Part shown: one piece after another, positions 25,605 to 33,349 of the stretch | Numbering within the stretch: the stretch's first letter is position 1 | Layout of the letters: every line of letters starts with the position of its first letter | NCBI GenBank assembly: GCA_945897365.1 | Contig: CAMDFD010000009.1 | Coordinates: 1-64,000, forward strand | Origin: Bordetella parapertussis | GTDB lineage: Bacteria > Pseudomonadota > Gammaproteobacteria > Burkholderiales > Burkholderiaceae_B | Reading direction: 5' to 3' | Length of the DNA stretch: 64,000 nucleotides | The notes under the pieces: generated by a model | What the model saw: the letters and a program-made list of their open reading frames with translations, nothing else | The model's database searches: none | What the model was told of the DNA's origin: nothing | Program-made: the position numbers and the translations under genes

Positions 25605-26659
25605 CGCGCCTCCAGCTTTTGGAGGATTTTCTCGCAACTAAGGGGCATGGGCGCTTCGAGCACCATGGGCTCCTGAGTCAAGGGATGGGGCATTTCCAGT
25701 CGACAGGCATGCAAAAACATTCTTGTAAATCCTAGCTTGCTGAATATTGCGCGCGTCTCGTCGCACCCGTATTTATCATCGCCTACGATCGGAAATCCAC
25801 TTGAGGCCAAATGAACCCTGATCTGATGCGTTCTACCGGTTCGCAACTCGGCATCGACCAAACTATAGCCATTGAAACGACGTTCTGCACTCACAATTGT
25901 GTGTGAGACCTGGCCTTCGGCCTCGACTTTGACACGCCGCTCCCCTGTCTGAGTGGTCCATTTCACTAACGGCAGCCGGATATGCTGCCTGGCATTGACC
26001 CAATCACCCTCCACTAATGCTAAATAATGCTTTCTTCCACCGCCTGTTCTAAACATTTCATGCAAAGCCAATAAAACGTTTCTTTTTTTAGCAATCATGA
26101 GTAACCCAGACGTATCGCGATCCAAACGATGCGCGAGTTCTAGAAACTTTGCCTCAGGTCGTGCTGACCGAAGGGCTTCGATCACGCCAAACGACACACC
26201 GCTTCCGCCGTGAACGGCAGTACCAGCCGGCTTATCAATCACCAGCAAACCGTCATCCTCGAAAACAATTGGAAATTCGCTACCTGGTACGGCCCTTTTT
26301 TCGTCCGGTGCGGGCAAACGCATCGGCGGCACACGCACGATATCCCCGAGCTTGATTCGATCATCAGGCGCAACCCTCCCCTTGTTGACGCGAACCTCCC
26401 CCCCCCGGACTGCTTTATAAATGTGACTCTTTGGCACGCCTTTGCAAAGACGCATCAGAAAGTTGTCCAACCGTTGACCGTTGTGCTCTTCGGTCACCTC
26501 GATCATCCGGACGACGGGCACGACAGGAGGGACTTTAGGCGCTAGGGGCAAGTTATTTTTAGTCTCGTGAGTTGAGAGCGAATGGGAAGCTGTTTTTCGC
26601 GCAGATTTCACGCCAGGTTTAGCAGCATTTTTCAAAAGGGCGATGGAATCTTTGCGCAT
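25601..26659 (-). CDS. rluC: 23S rRNA pseudouridine synthase RluC/RluD type
   Basis: The S4-like domain (QRLDNFLMRLCKGVPKSHIY) and the catalytic motif HRLDRDTSGLLM place it in the RluA family. GVPKSHIYKAVRGGEVRVNKGR is the RluC form, which makes pseudouridines 955, 2504 and 2580 in E. coli. A basic N-terminal extension of about 50 residues precedes the S4 domain; the start could instead be Met at 26509. Its ATG at 26659 lies directly over the -35 element of the divergent rne promoter. Confidence 0.9.
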   Translation of the reverse strand: MRKDSIALLKNAAKPGVKSARKTASHSLSTHETKNNLPLAPKVPPVVPVVRMIEVTEEHNGQRLDNFLMRLCKGVPKSHIYKAVRGGEVRVNKGRVAPDDRIKLGDIVRVPPMRLPAPDEKRAVPGSEFPIVFEDDGLLVIDKPAGTAVHGGSGVSFGVIEALRSARPEAKFLELAHRLDRDTSGLLMIAKKRNVLLALHEMFRTGGGRKHYLALVEGDWVNARQHIRLPLVKWTTQTGERRVKVEAEGQVSHTIVSAERRFNGYSLVDAELRTGRTHQIRVHLASSGFPIVGDDKYGCDETRAIFSKLGFTRMFLHACRLEMPHPLTQEPMVLEAPMPLSCEKILQKLEAR

Positions 26660-26679
26660 CAACAAAAGGGGCTTATAAT
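26652..26679 (+). promoter_or_regulatory. Sigma-70 type promoter for rne
   Basis: TTGCGC (26652-26657), 16 bases, then a perfect TATAAT (26674-26679). It points toward rne and would start RNA near 26686, about 540 bases before the rne start codon. The -35 box overlaps the first codons of the divergent rluC. Confidence 0.65.
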
Positions 26680-27223
26680 TGAAAAAGCCTTAAAAGGGTT
26701 AAGAAAGCCGGGTTTAAAACCCTTCCTTCGTCGAGATGCAACTTTATGTCACGTCTCCGTCTGGATCGCGCACTGCACTTTAATATTGTACCGCTTGCTT
26801 TCTTGTCCTCTGGGTTGCTGGTCGTCGGCTAGACCGGGATGCACTTTAGGCGCGATGTTGCGACGTTCTTACGTTTCGCCCGCGCCGGAAATGTTTACCC
26901 CCTTCGTGCCGCGCGCAATACTGAATTAAGAGCAAGATTAAAAGCAAGAAACCGTCGTATCCCTGCACCAGGCGTTTGACACATATCCGCCTGATGTTCA
27001 CAGCAATTTTTTAGTCAACCACTTTTGTCAAATACTCTTGTGATCCTGACCCTTCTGCTGAATGAACCCCGCGCCTCTGGGCGCATAGTGCTGGTCTAAA
27101 GACCTTTTCTTCGTGCGTCCCGACAGGGCGCGCGTCCTCTTTGCCTGCTTCAGTGTTTCGCAGCCAACAACGCGTGGCTGCGCGTCGATTTCCGACGCGC
27201 CATTTAAATGGAGAAACTCTCTC
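26680..27223 (+). promoter_or_regulatory. Long structured rne 5' untranslated region
   Basis: No reading frame here looks like a protein. In E. coli RNase E controls its own level through a 361-nt leader, so a long leader is expected. Hairpins visible by eye are GGGTTTAAAACCC (26710-26722), a 6-bp long-range pair GGCGCG/CGCGCC (26849-26854 with 26881-26886), and an 8-bp stem GCGCGTCG with loop ATTTC (27180-27200) that ends 10 bases before the GGAG ribosome site. The role in feedback control is inferred from the E. coli case. Confidence 0.6.
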
Positions 27224-30133
27224 ATGAAGCGCATGCTGTTTAACGCGACGCACCAGGAAGAACTGCGCGTTGCAATTGTTGATGGGCAAAAGCTCATCGA
27301 CCTCGATATCGAAATCGCCGGACGCGAACAACGTAAAGGCAACATCTACAAAGGCGTTATCACCCGCATCGAGCCTGGTCTCGAAGCATGCTTTGTTAAT
27401 TACGGCGAAGACCGTCACGGCTTTCTGCCCTTCAAAGAAATCGCACGCAGCTATTTCAAAGAAGGTGTTGACGTTCGGTCAGCGCGTATTCAAGACGCCC
27501 TGCGCGAAGGTCAGGAACTGATCGTTCAGGTTGAAAAAGAGGAGCGCGGCAACAAAGGAGCGGCACTCACAACCTTTATCTCCCTAGCGGGTCGTTACTT
27601 GGTCTTGATGCCTAACAACCCGCGAGGCGGCGGTGTTTCACGCCGCGTCGAGGGCGAAGAACGTCAAGAACTGCGCGAAGCCATGGATCAGTTGACCATC
27701 CCGCCCGGCATGAGCATCATCGCTCGAACGGCCGGTATTGGTCGCAATGCCGAAGAACTGCAGTGGGACATGTCCTATCTGATGCAGCTTTGGACTGCGA
27801 TCGATGGCGCCGCCAAAGACAACCCTGCTCCGATTCTGATCTACCTCGAATCGAGTCTTGTTATTCGTGCGATCCGCGATTATTTTTCGCCGGACATCGG
27901 TGAGATTCTGATCGATACGGACGATATTGCCGATCAGGCTACTGCTTTCATGAGCGTTGTCATGCCGGACAACGTCGAGCGCGTCAAGCGCTACCGCGAC
28001 GATGTCCCGCTCTTTTCACGTTTCCAAATCGAACATCAGATCGAAACCGCCTACTCGCGTACGGTTGAGTTACCTTCTGGCGGCTCGGTCGTGATCGACC
28101 ATACCGAAGCACTCGTCGCTGTTGACGTCAACTCGGCCCGCGCCACCCGTGGTGCCGACATCGAAGAAACCGCACTGCGCACCAACCAAGAGGCCGCTGA
28201 CGAAGTCGCTCGCCAATTGCGTTTACGTGACCTCGGCGGTCTGATCGTGATTGACTTCATCGACATGGAAGACACGAAAAATCAGCGTGCCGTTGAAAAT
28301 CGTCTTCGCGATGCTCTGCACTTTGACCGCGCCCGCGTACAGATGGGAAAAATTTCCCGCTTTGGTCTGATGGAGCTATCGCGCCAGCGCCTGCGTCCCG
28401 CCTTGAACGAAGGTTCACACATCACGTGTCCTCGCTGTAACGGCACGGGCGTGATCCGCGACGCCGAGTCCAGCGCGCTGCAAGTCTTGCGTCTGCTCCA
28501 AGAAGAAGCCATGAAGGAAAACACGGCAGCCGTGCACGCGCAGGTTCCAGTCGATGTCGCGACCTTCTTACTCAATGAAAAACGCTCAGACATCACCAAG
28601 ATCGAAACACGCCTCAAGATCAACTTGATCCTGATTCCAAACCGACATCTCGAGACGCCACATCACCATATCGAGCGCTTACGTCATGATGATCCTCGTC
28701 TCGAGGATCTCAAGACAAGCTTTAATTTAGTGGACGCGCCATCGACGGACATGGGCTGGGCCCCTAAAGAGCAAGAAATCAAAGCCAAACCCGAGGCCTT
28801 AGTCAAAGGCATCACACCGGCACAACCCGCACCTGTTTCTTCGACCCCTGCTAAAAAAGCCGAGGCCGATCAAACACCCGGCTTGTTCTCCCGTTTCTTT
28901 AGCTGGCTCAGTGGCGGATCCTCCTCTGATAAAAAAGAAGAAACACCCAAGCCCACTGACTCACGTGACCGCAGCCGTTCCTCTCAAGGTGACCGTCGTG
29001 GTGGTAATCGTGGTGGTCGTGGCCGTCGCCCCGACAATCGCGGCGAAGCGCGTTCCGCAACGGGTGATGCTTCAACCACTTCCGACAATCGTCGTGCGCC
29101 CAAGGATGAACTCGACCAGCGTGCGCCTCAAGCACGCACCGAAGCAAACGACTCAGGCGACGATAGCCCACGCGGCAATCGCAACCGCCGCGGGCGTGGT
29201 CGTAACCGTCGCGAGGAAGGTAGCGACGTTCGTCCAGATCAAGTCGATGCAGTGACCAACACCGCTCAGACAGAGGACTCTGCTTCCTCAGCCGAGCGTC
29301 GGCCTCAACCGCCACGCTCAACACCTGCTGCAAATGCGTTGACAGACAACCAAGCCAATCTGCAACAGGGCTTGGATGCACAAGGTTTAGCAGAGGATGA
29401 TATCGATCAAACCGATCCAGAGCGCAAGCGTCGTCGCCGACGTAGTCGTCGTGGCCGTCGCGGCTCCGACGAAGGTACAGGCATTGATGGAAGCGAAGAC
29501 CATGCAACAGATAAAGAAGGTTTTGACCATACGTCGAGCAACGCGCTTTCTAGTGCGCCCGTTGATTATGTCGAACACGGGGCAAGCGCAACGGTAACGC
29601 CTGTCGCATCTTCTGCGCCTAGCGCACCTGCTGCACCTGCTGCTCCTATTGCTCCTGATGCTGTTGCTGCTGTGGCTGCTGTGGCTGCTGTGGCTCCTAT
29701 TGCTACTACAGCACCTGCTACTACAGCACCTGCTGCCGAGGCCCCTGTGGCTGTGGCCCCTGTGGCTGTCGCCCCTGTTGCTCCTGTTGCTCCTGTTGCT
29801 GAGGCACCTATCGCCGCCGCGCCTGAAGCGCTCGTGGTTGCTCCAACTCCCGTTCTGCCCACTGCCGCACCCACTGTCGCGCCCGCTGCCGCACCTATTC
29901 AGGTCGCGACGGTGTCCACGGCACCGACTTTGGCTCAGACCCCACGCGTTGATCAAGCCACTTTGCATGCAATTGTGCAAACAGCAGGATTGCAATGGGT
30001 TGAAACCGATCCTGCTCGTGTCGCGCAAGCGATGGCGAGTCAAAACGTCGTGCCTGTTAAGCTCGGACGTGAACCAAAGCCAAAGGCAGCTGCATCTAGT
30101 CTGCCTTTAGTTCAAGTAGAAACTATTCGGTAA
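27224..30133 (+). CDS. rne: Ribonuclease E
   Basis: This 969-residue endoribonuclease is the core of mRNA decay and rRNA/tRNA processing. The catalytic half includes MKRMLFNATHQEEL, the S1 domain (about 35-120), VDVNSARATRG with the catalytic Asp, IVIDFIDMED, and the zinc link CPRCNGTG. The C-terminal half is low-complexity: three Arg/Gly-rich clusters (about 28960-29040, 29170-29215, 29425-29465) for RNA binding, then an Ala/Pro/Val repeat tract. The end (HAIVQTAGLQWVETD) is a conserved short motif. The ATG at 27224 matches E. coli RNase E; the frame is open upstream to 27113. Confidence 0.96.
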   Translation: MKRMLFNATHQEELRVAIVDGQKLIDLDIEIAGREQRKGNIYKGVITRIEPGLEACFVNYGEDRHGFLPFKEIARSYFKEGVDVRSARIQDALREGQELIVQVEKEERGNKGAALTTFISLAGRYLVLMPNNPRGGGVSRRVEGEERQELREAMDQLTIPPGMSIIARTAGIGRNAEELQWDMSYLMQLWTAIDGAAKDNPAPILIYLESSLVIRAIRDYFSPDIGEILIDTDDIADQATAFMSVVMPDNVERVKRYRDDVPLFSRFQIEHQIETAYSRTVELPSGGSVVIDHTEALVAVDVNSARATRGADIEETALRTNQEAADEVARQLRLRDLGGLIVIDFIDMEDTKNQRAVENRLRDALHFDRARVQMGKISRFGLMELSRQRLRPALNEGSHITCPRCNGTGVIRDAESSALQVLRLLQEEAMKENTAAVHAQVPVDVATFLLNEKRSDITKIETRLKINLILIPNRHLETPHHHIERLRHDDPRLEDLKTSFNLVDAPSTDMGWAPKEQEIKAKPEALVKGITPAQPAPVSSTPAKKAEADQTPGLFSRFFSWLSGGSSSDKKEETPKPTDSRDRSRSSQGDRRGGNRGGRGRRPDNRGEARSATGDASTTSDNRRAPKDELDQRAPQARTEANDSGDDSPRGNRNRRGRGRNRREEGSDVRPDQVDAVTNTAQTEDSASSAERRPQPPRSTPAANALTDNQANLQQGLDAQGLAEDDIDQTDPERKRRRRRSRRGRRGSDEGTGIDGSEDHATDKEGFDHTSSNALSSAPVDYVEHGASATVTPVASSAPSAPAAPAAPIAPDAVAAVAAVAAVAPIATTAPATTAPAAEAPVAVAPVAVAPVAPVAPVAEAPIAAAPEALVVAPTPVLPTAAPTVAPAAAPIQVATVSTAPTLAQTPRVDQATLHAIVQTAGLQWVETDPARVAQAMASQNVVPVKLGREPKPKAAASSLPLVQVETIR
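29617..29890 (+). repeat. Tandem GCT/CCT-rich repeats encoding an Ala-Pro-Val tract in RNase E
   Basis: Short units repeat in frame, such as GCTGCTGTG (three copies near 29668-29693), GCACCTGCTACTACA (two near 29710) and CCTGTGGCTGTGGCC-like units near 29751-29780. They encode a chain of Ala, Pro and Val residues of about 90 residues. Such DNA is prone to slippage, and copy number may vary between strains. Confidence 0.8.
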
Positions 30134-30141
30134 TTGACTCT

Positions 30142-30159
30142 CTTGCGCGAAAGCGCAAG
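30142..30159 (+). other. GAAA tetraloop hairpin after rne
   Basis: CTTGCGC-GAAA-GCGCAAG, a perfect 7-bp stem capped by a stable GNRA loop, lies nine bases after the rne stop. It has no T-run and is followed by the true terminator. It may protect the 3' end of the message or act as a processing site. Confidence 0.55.
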
Positions 30160-30174
30160 TCACGCTGAAAGGTT

Positions 30175-30213
30175 AAAAGCGGTGCATCAACTGAGTTGAT
30201 GCACCGCTTTTTT
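30175..30213. terminator. Bidirectional intrinsic terminator between rne and accD
   Basis: A perfect 17-bp inverted repeat (AAAAGCGGTGCATCAAC, loop TGA, then its complement) with T-runs on both sides. It lies between the convergent rne and accD genes and should stop transcription from both. Confidence 0.92.
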
Positions 30214-30230
30214 ATTAACCAAATAATATT

Positions 30231-31112
30231 TTAGGCAGCGACACTGTCCATAGGCTGATTGGTCATGAGCGCCATCAGGCGAGCAAGCTCTTCGCGCAAC
30301 TGTCGTCGATCAAGCACCATATCAATGGCACCTTTTTGTTGCAAGAATTCCGAGCGCTGAAAACCTTCTGGCAACTTTTCACGCACAGTCTGTTCGATCA
30401 CGCGGGGCCCCGCAAAGCCGATCAAAGCTTTAGGCTCTCCAATCACGACGTCGCCCATAAATGCAAAACTAGCGGAAACGCCACCCATGGTGGGATCCGT
30501 CAAAACACTGATGAAGGGCAGCTTAGCTTCTGCGAGTCGGCTCAGCATTGCATTGGTTTTAGCCATTTGCATTAAAGAGAACAAACTCTCTTGCATACGC
30601 GCACCACCCGAAGCGGCGACACAAATGAAGGGTACTTTATTTTTGATTGCGGCTTGTACGCCCTGAACAAAACGCTCTCCGACAACCGAACCCATCGAGC
30701 CGCCCATGAACTCAAACTCAAAACAAGCGAGCACACAGGGAACACTGCGAATAGCGCCGCTCACCACCACAAGCGCATCTGTCTCGCCTGTCTGGCGCAC
30801 GGCCTCTTGAATGCGCTCGGGGTATTTACGCGAATCTTTGAACTTGAGCGGGTCCATGGACCGGGTGTTTGAACCAATCTCCACGCGTCCTTCAATATCT
30901 AACAGTGACTCAATGCGCGCACGTGCGCCGATGCGCATGTGATGATCACACTTTGGGCAAACATGCAGATTAGCGGCAAGGTCTTCGTTGTACAGCACCG
31001 ATTCGCAAGAGGGACACTTTACCCAAAGTCCTTCTGGGACACGCTTGCTAGCAGTTTCCTGTGCAGGAGCCTTATTGATGCGGGGGGGGAGGAGCTTGCC
31101 GAGCCAGCTCAT
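30231..31112 (-). CDS. accD: Acetyl-CoA carboxylase carboxyltransferase beta subunit
   Basis: This 293-residue protein has the N-terminal zinc finger (WVKCPSCESVLYNED and CPKCDHHMRIG), the crotonase-like carboxyltransferase core (CVAASGGARMQESLFSLMQM) and FAGPRVIEQTVREKLPEGFQ. With AccA it transfers CO2 from biotin to acetyl-CoA to make malonyl-CoA. The start overlaps the trpA stop (ATGA) with GGAG upstream, as in the usual trpBA-accD order. Confidence 0.96.
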   Translation of the reverse strand: MSWLGKLLPPRINKAPAQETASKRVPEGLWVKCPSCESVLYNEDLAANLHVCPKCDHHMRIGARARIESLLDIEGRVEIGSNTRSMDPLKFKDSRKYPERIQEAVRQTGETDALVVVSGAIRSVPCVLACFEFEFMGGSMGSVVGERFVQGVQAAIKNKVPFICVAASGGARMQESLFSLMQMAKTNAMLSRLAEAKLPFISVLTDPTMGGVSASFAFMGDVVIGEPKALIGFAGPRVIEQTVREKLPEGFQRSEFLQQKGAIDMVLDRRQLREELARLMALMTNQPMDSVAA

Positions 31113-31966
31113 TTCGCATGCTCCGCAGATCTAGCAACATCCAATGCTTGACGAATGCCCGCCAACCAACCCGCTCCCGCATCAATCGCGGCCTGAGATT
31201 GTTGAGCCACAGGAAGACCTGCAGCGGCTTTGGTCATCGTATCGATCAGTTTGCTACCAATCACGACTGCATCGGCGACGAGACTAATACTCTGCGCACT
31301 TTTTGCGTCACTAATACCAAAACCCACACCGACTGGCAGAGCGACATGCTGGCGAATCCCCTTGAGGCGCATCGCTACATCCGCGGTATCAAGGTGACCC
31401 GCACCCGTCACGCCATTCAGTGAGACGTAATAAACATAACCTCGCGCGATTTTGCCAACAGCGCGAATACGCGTCTCGGTCGAGGTCGGCGCCAACAAGA
31501 AAATCGGCGCGATATGGTGTTTGTTGAGCAAGCCCACAAAGTCATCAATTTCTTCGGGCGGGTAGTCCACCGTCAACAAGCCATCGACACCTACTTTTTC
31601 AGCCTGTTCGGCAAACGCTTGTTGGCCGATATTTTCGATCGGATTGGCATAACCCATCAACACAATCGGTGTGACTTGGTCTTGTTTGCGAAACTCTCCA
31701 ACCATACCCAGCACATGCTTGAGTCCAATGCCTTGGGCGATTGCATGCTCAGCAGCCCGCTGGATCACGGGGCCATCGGCCATCGGATCCGAAAAAGGAA
31801 TACCGAGTTCGATGACATCGGCCCCCGCCTTGACCAACGCATGCATGAGAGGCACGGTGGTTTCGGGCAGTGGGTTACCCGCGGCAATATAAGGAATCAG
31901 CGCAGCGCGTTTCTGTTGCGTCGCGCGAGCAAACGCTGCAGCGATGCGATCTGTGTGTTGAGCCAT
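31109..31966 (-). CDS. trpA: Tryptophan synthase alpha subunit
   Basis: This 285-residue TIM barrel cleaves indole-3-glycerol phosphate. The catalytic Glu and Asp lie in DVIELGIPFSDPMADGP and VDGLLTVDYPPEE. GVGFGISDAKSA forms the phosphate site and YYVSLNGVTGAG is also conserved. It is 23 bases downstream of trpB. Confidence 0.97.
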   Translation of the reverse strand: MAQHTDRIAAAFARATQQKRAALIPYIAAGNPLPETTVPLMHALVKAGADVIELGIPFSDPMADGPVIQRAAEHAIAQGIGLKHVLGMVGEFRKQDQVTPIVLMGYANPIENIGQQAFAEQAEKVGVDGLLTVDYPPEEIDDFVGLLNKHHIAPIFLLAPTSTETRIRAVGKIARGYVYYVSLNGVTGAGHLDTADVAMRLKGIRQHVALPVGVGFGISDAKSAQSISLVADAVVIGSKLIDTMTKAAAGLPVAQQSQAAIDAGAGWLAGIRQALDVARSAEHAK

Positions 31967-31989
31967 ATGATTTGAAAGCCTTTAAAACC

Positions 31990-33189
31990 TTAGAGCACCA
32001 TGCCCGCACGCTGCGCGACTGTGTTGATATCCTTGTCACCACGTCCAGACAAGTTGACCAGAATGACTTGGTCCTTGGTCAGCGTGGGAGCGAGTTTGGC
32101 GGCATAGGCCAGCGCATGCGAAGTTTCAAGCGCGGGAATAATGCCTTCGATACGGCAGCAATGATGAAAACTCGCCAAGGCTTCTTCGTCGGTCACACTC
32201 ACATAGGATGCGCGTCCGCTATCTTTGAGCCAAGCGTGTTCAGGGCCGACGCCCGGATAATCCAGTCCCGCCGATACCGAGTGTGTCTCGGCAACCTGAC
32301 CATTTTCATCCTGCAAAACGTAGGTACGGTTACCATGTAACACGCCAACACGCCCAGCAGTCAATGAAGCGGAGTGTTTGCCCGTTTCAACGCCCTCACC
32401 TGCGGCTTCGACGCCCACGAGCTTGGTGTTTTCATACGGAATATAAGGATGGAAAATACCCATGGCGTTTGAGCCACCGCCCACGCAAGCCAACACGTAG
32501 TCGGGTTGACGTCCGGCGTACAAAGGCATCTGCTCGATCGACTCTTGACCAATCACAGAATGAAAATTACGGACCATCATCGGATAGGGGTGCGGTCCTG
32601 CCACGGTACCAATGATGTAAAACGTGTCATCGACGTTCGTGACCCAGTCACGCATCGCTTCGTTTAACGCGTCCTTGAGGGTCTTGGAGCCAGACTCAAC
32701 GGGCACAACCGTGGCACCGAGAAGTTTCATCCGAAAGACGTTGGGTGACTGACGTTTGACGTCCTCGCTGCCCATATAAACCACGCATTCCATGCCATAG
32801 CGCGCGCAGACTGTAGCTGTCGCCACTCCATGCTGCCCAGCGCCAGTTTCGGCAATGATGCGGCGCTTGCCCATCCGGCGTGCGAGCAGGGCCTGACCCA
32901 AGCTGTTGTTGATCTTGTGGGCACCCGTGTGGTTCAAGTCTTCGCGTTTGAACCAGATCTGCGCGCCACCAAGCTCTTCGGACCAGCGGCGCGCGTGATA
33001 AACCGGCGTCGGGCGACCAACAAAGTGCTTGAGCTCGTATTCGAACTCCGCCAGGAAATCGGGATCGTTGCGGTATTTGTCATAGGACAAACGCAAATCC
33101 TCGATCGCCTGCATGAGGGTTTCTGCTGCGAATACACCGCCGTAGGGACCAAAATGCCCTTTGGCATCGGGAAAGTCATAGGGTTTCAA
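31990..33189 (-). CDS. trpB: Tryptophan synthase beta subunit
   Basis: This 399-residue PLP enzyme has the cofactor Lys in HTGAHKINNSLGQA and the phosphate-binding GGGSNAMG. The N-terminus KGHFGPYGGVFAAETLM and the potassium/serine region (CCRIEGIIPALETSHA) are conserved. It condenses indole with serine. No trpF lies upstream; about 160 bases separate it from relA. Confidence 0.97.
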   Translation of the reverse strand: MKPYDFPDAKGHFGPYGGVFAAETLMQAIEDLRLSYDKYRNDPDFLAEFEYELKHFVGRPTPVYHARRWSEELGGAQIWFKREDLNHTGAHKINNSLGQALLARRMGKRRIIAETGAGQHGVATATVCARYGMECVVYMGSEDVKRQSPNVFRMKLLGATVVPVESGSKTLKDALNEAMRDWVTNVDDTFYIIGTVAGPHPYPMMVRNFHSVIGQESIEQMPLYAGRQPDYVLACVGGGSNAMGIFHPYIPYENTKLVGVEAAGEGVETGKHSASLTAGRVGVLHGNRTYVLQDENGQVAETHSVSAGLDYPGVGPEHAWLKDSGRASYVSVTDEEALASFHHCCRIEGIIPALETSHALAYAAKLAPTLTKDQVILVNLSGRGDKDINTVAQRAGMVL

Positions 33190-33349
33190 GACCGGATCTC
33201 CAGATCAGACCGAGCTACACCGGCAACAATATGCCAAGTGCGTAAAGCCATCTAATGTATTGATTTTACCAGTGTGTCGCCAGAAAAGCCGAACCCAATC
33301 CCTCAATTCACGCGCTATTAACGCACTTGGGCTCACAAAAGCCGAAGGG

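Noticed and set aside
27113..27223. 37-codon upstream extension of rne
   Set aside because: The sequence MKRMLFNATHQEEL at 27224 matches the known RNase E start, and the extension contains the 27180-27200 hairpin.
28908..29507. Long His/Arg-rich minus-strand frame in the rne tail
   Set aside because: It is the complement of the Arg/Asp/Gly-rich codons of RNase E; composition is a by-product.
29566..29874. Gly/Ala/Thr-rich minus-strand frame inside rne, resembling a collagen-like protein
   Set aside because: It is the antisense reading of the same repeat tract with no start context; the RNase E frame explains the DNA.
29649..30110. Leucine-rich plus-strand frame inside rne that looks like a membrane protein
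   Set aside because: It is the out-of-frame reading of the GCT/CCT repeat tract of RNase E; it has no ribosome site or family features.
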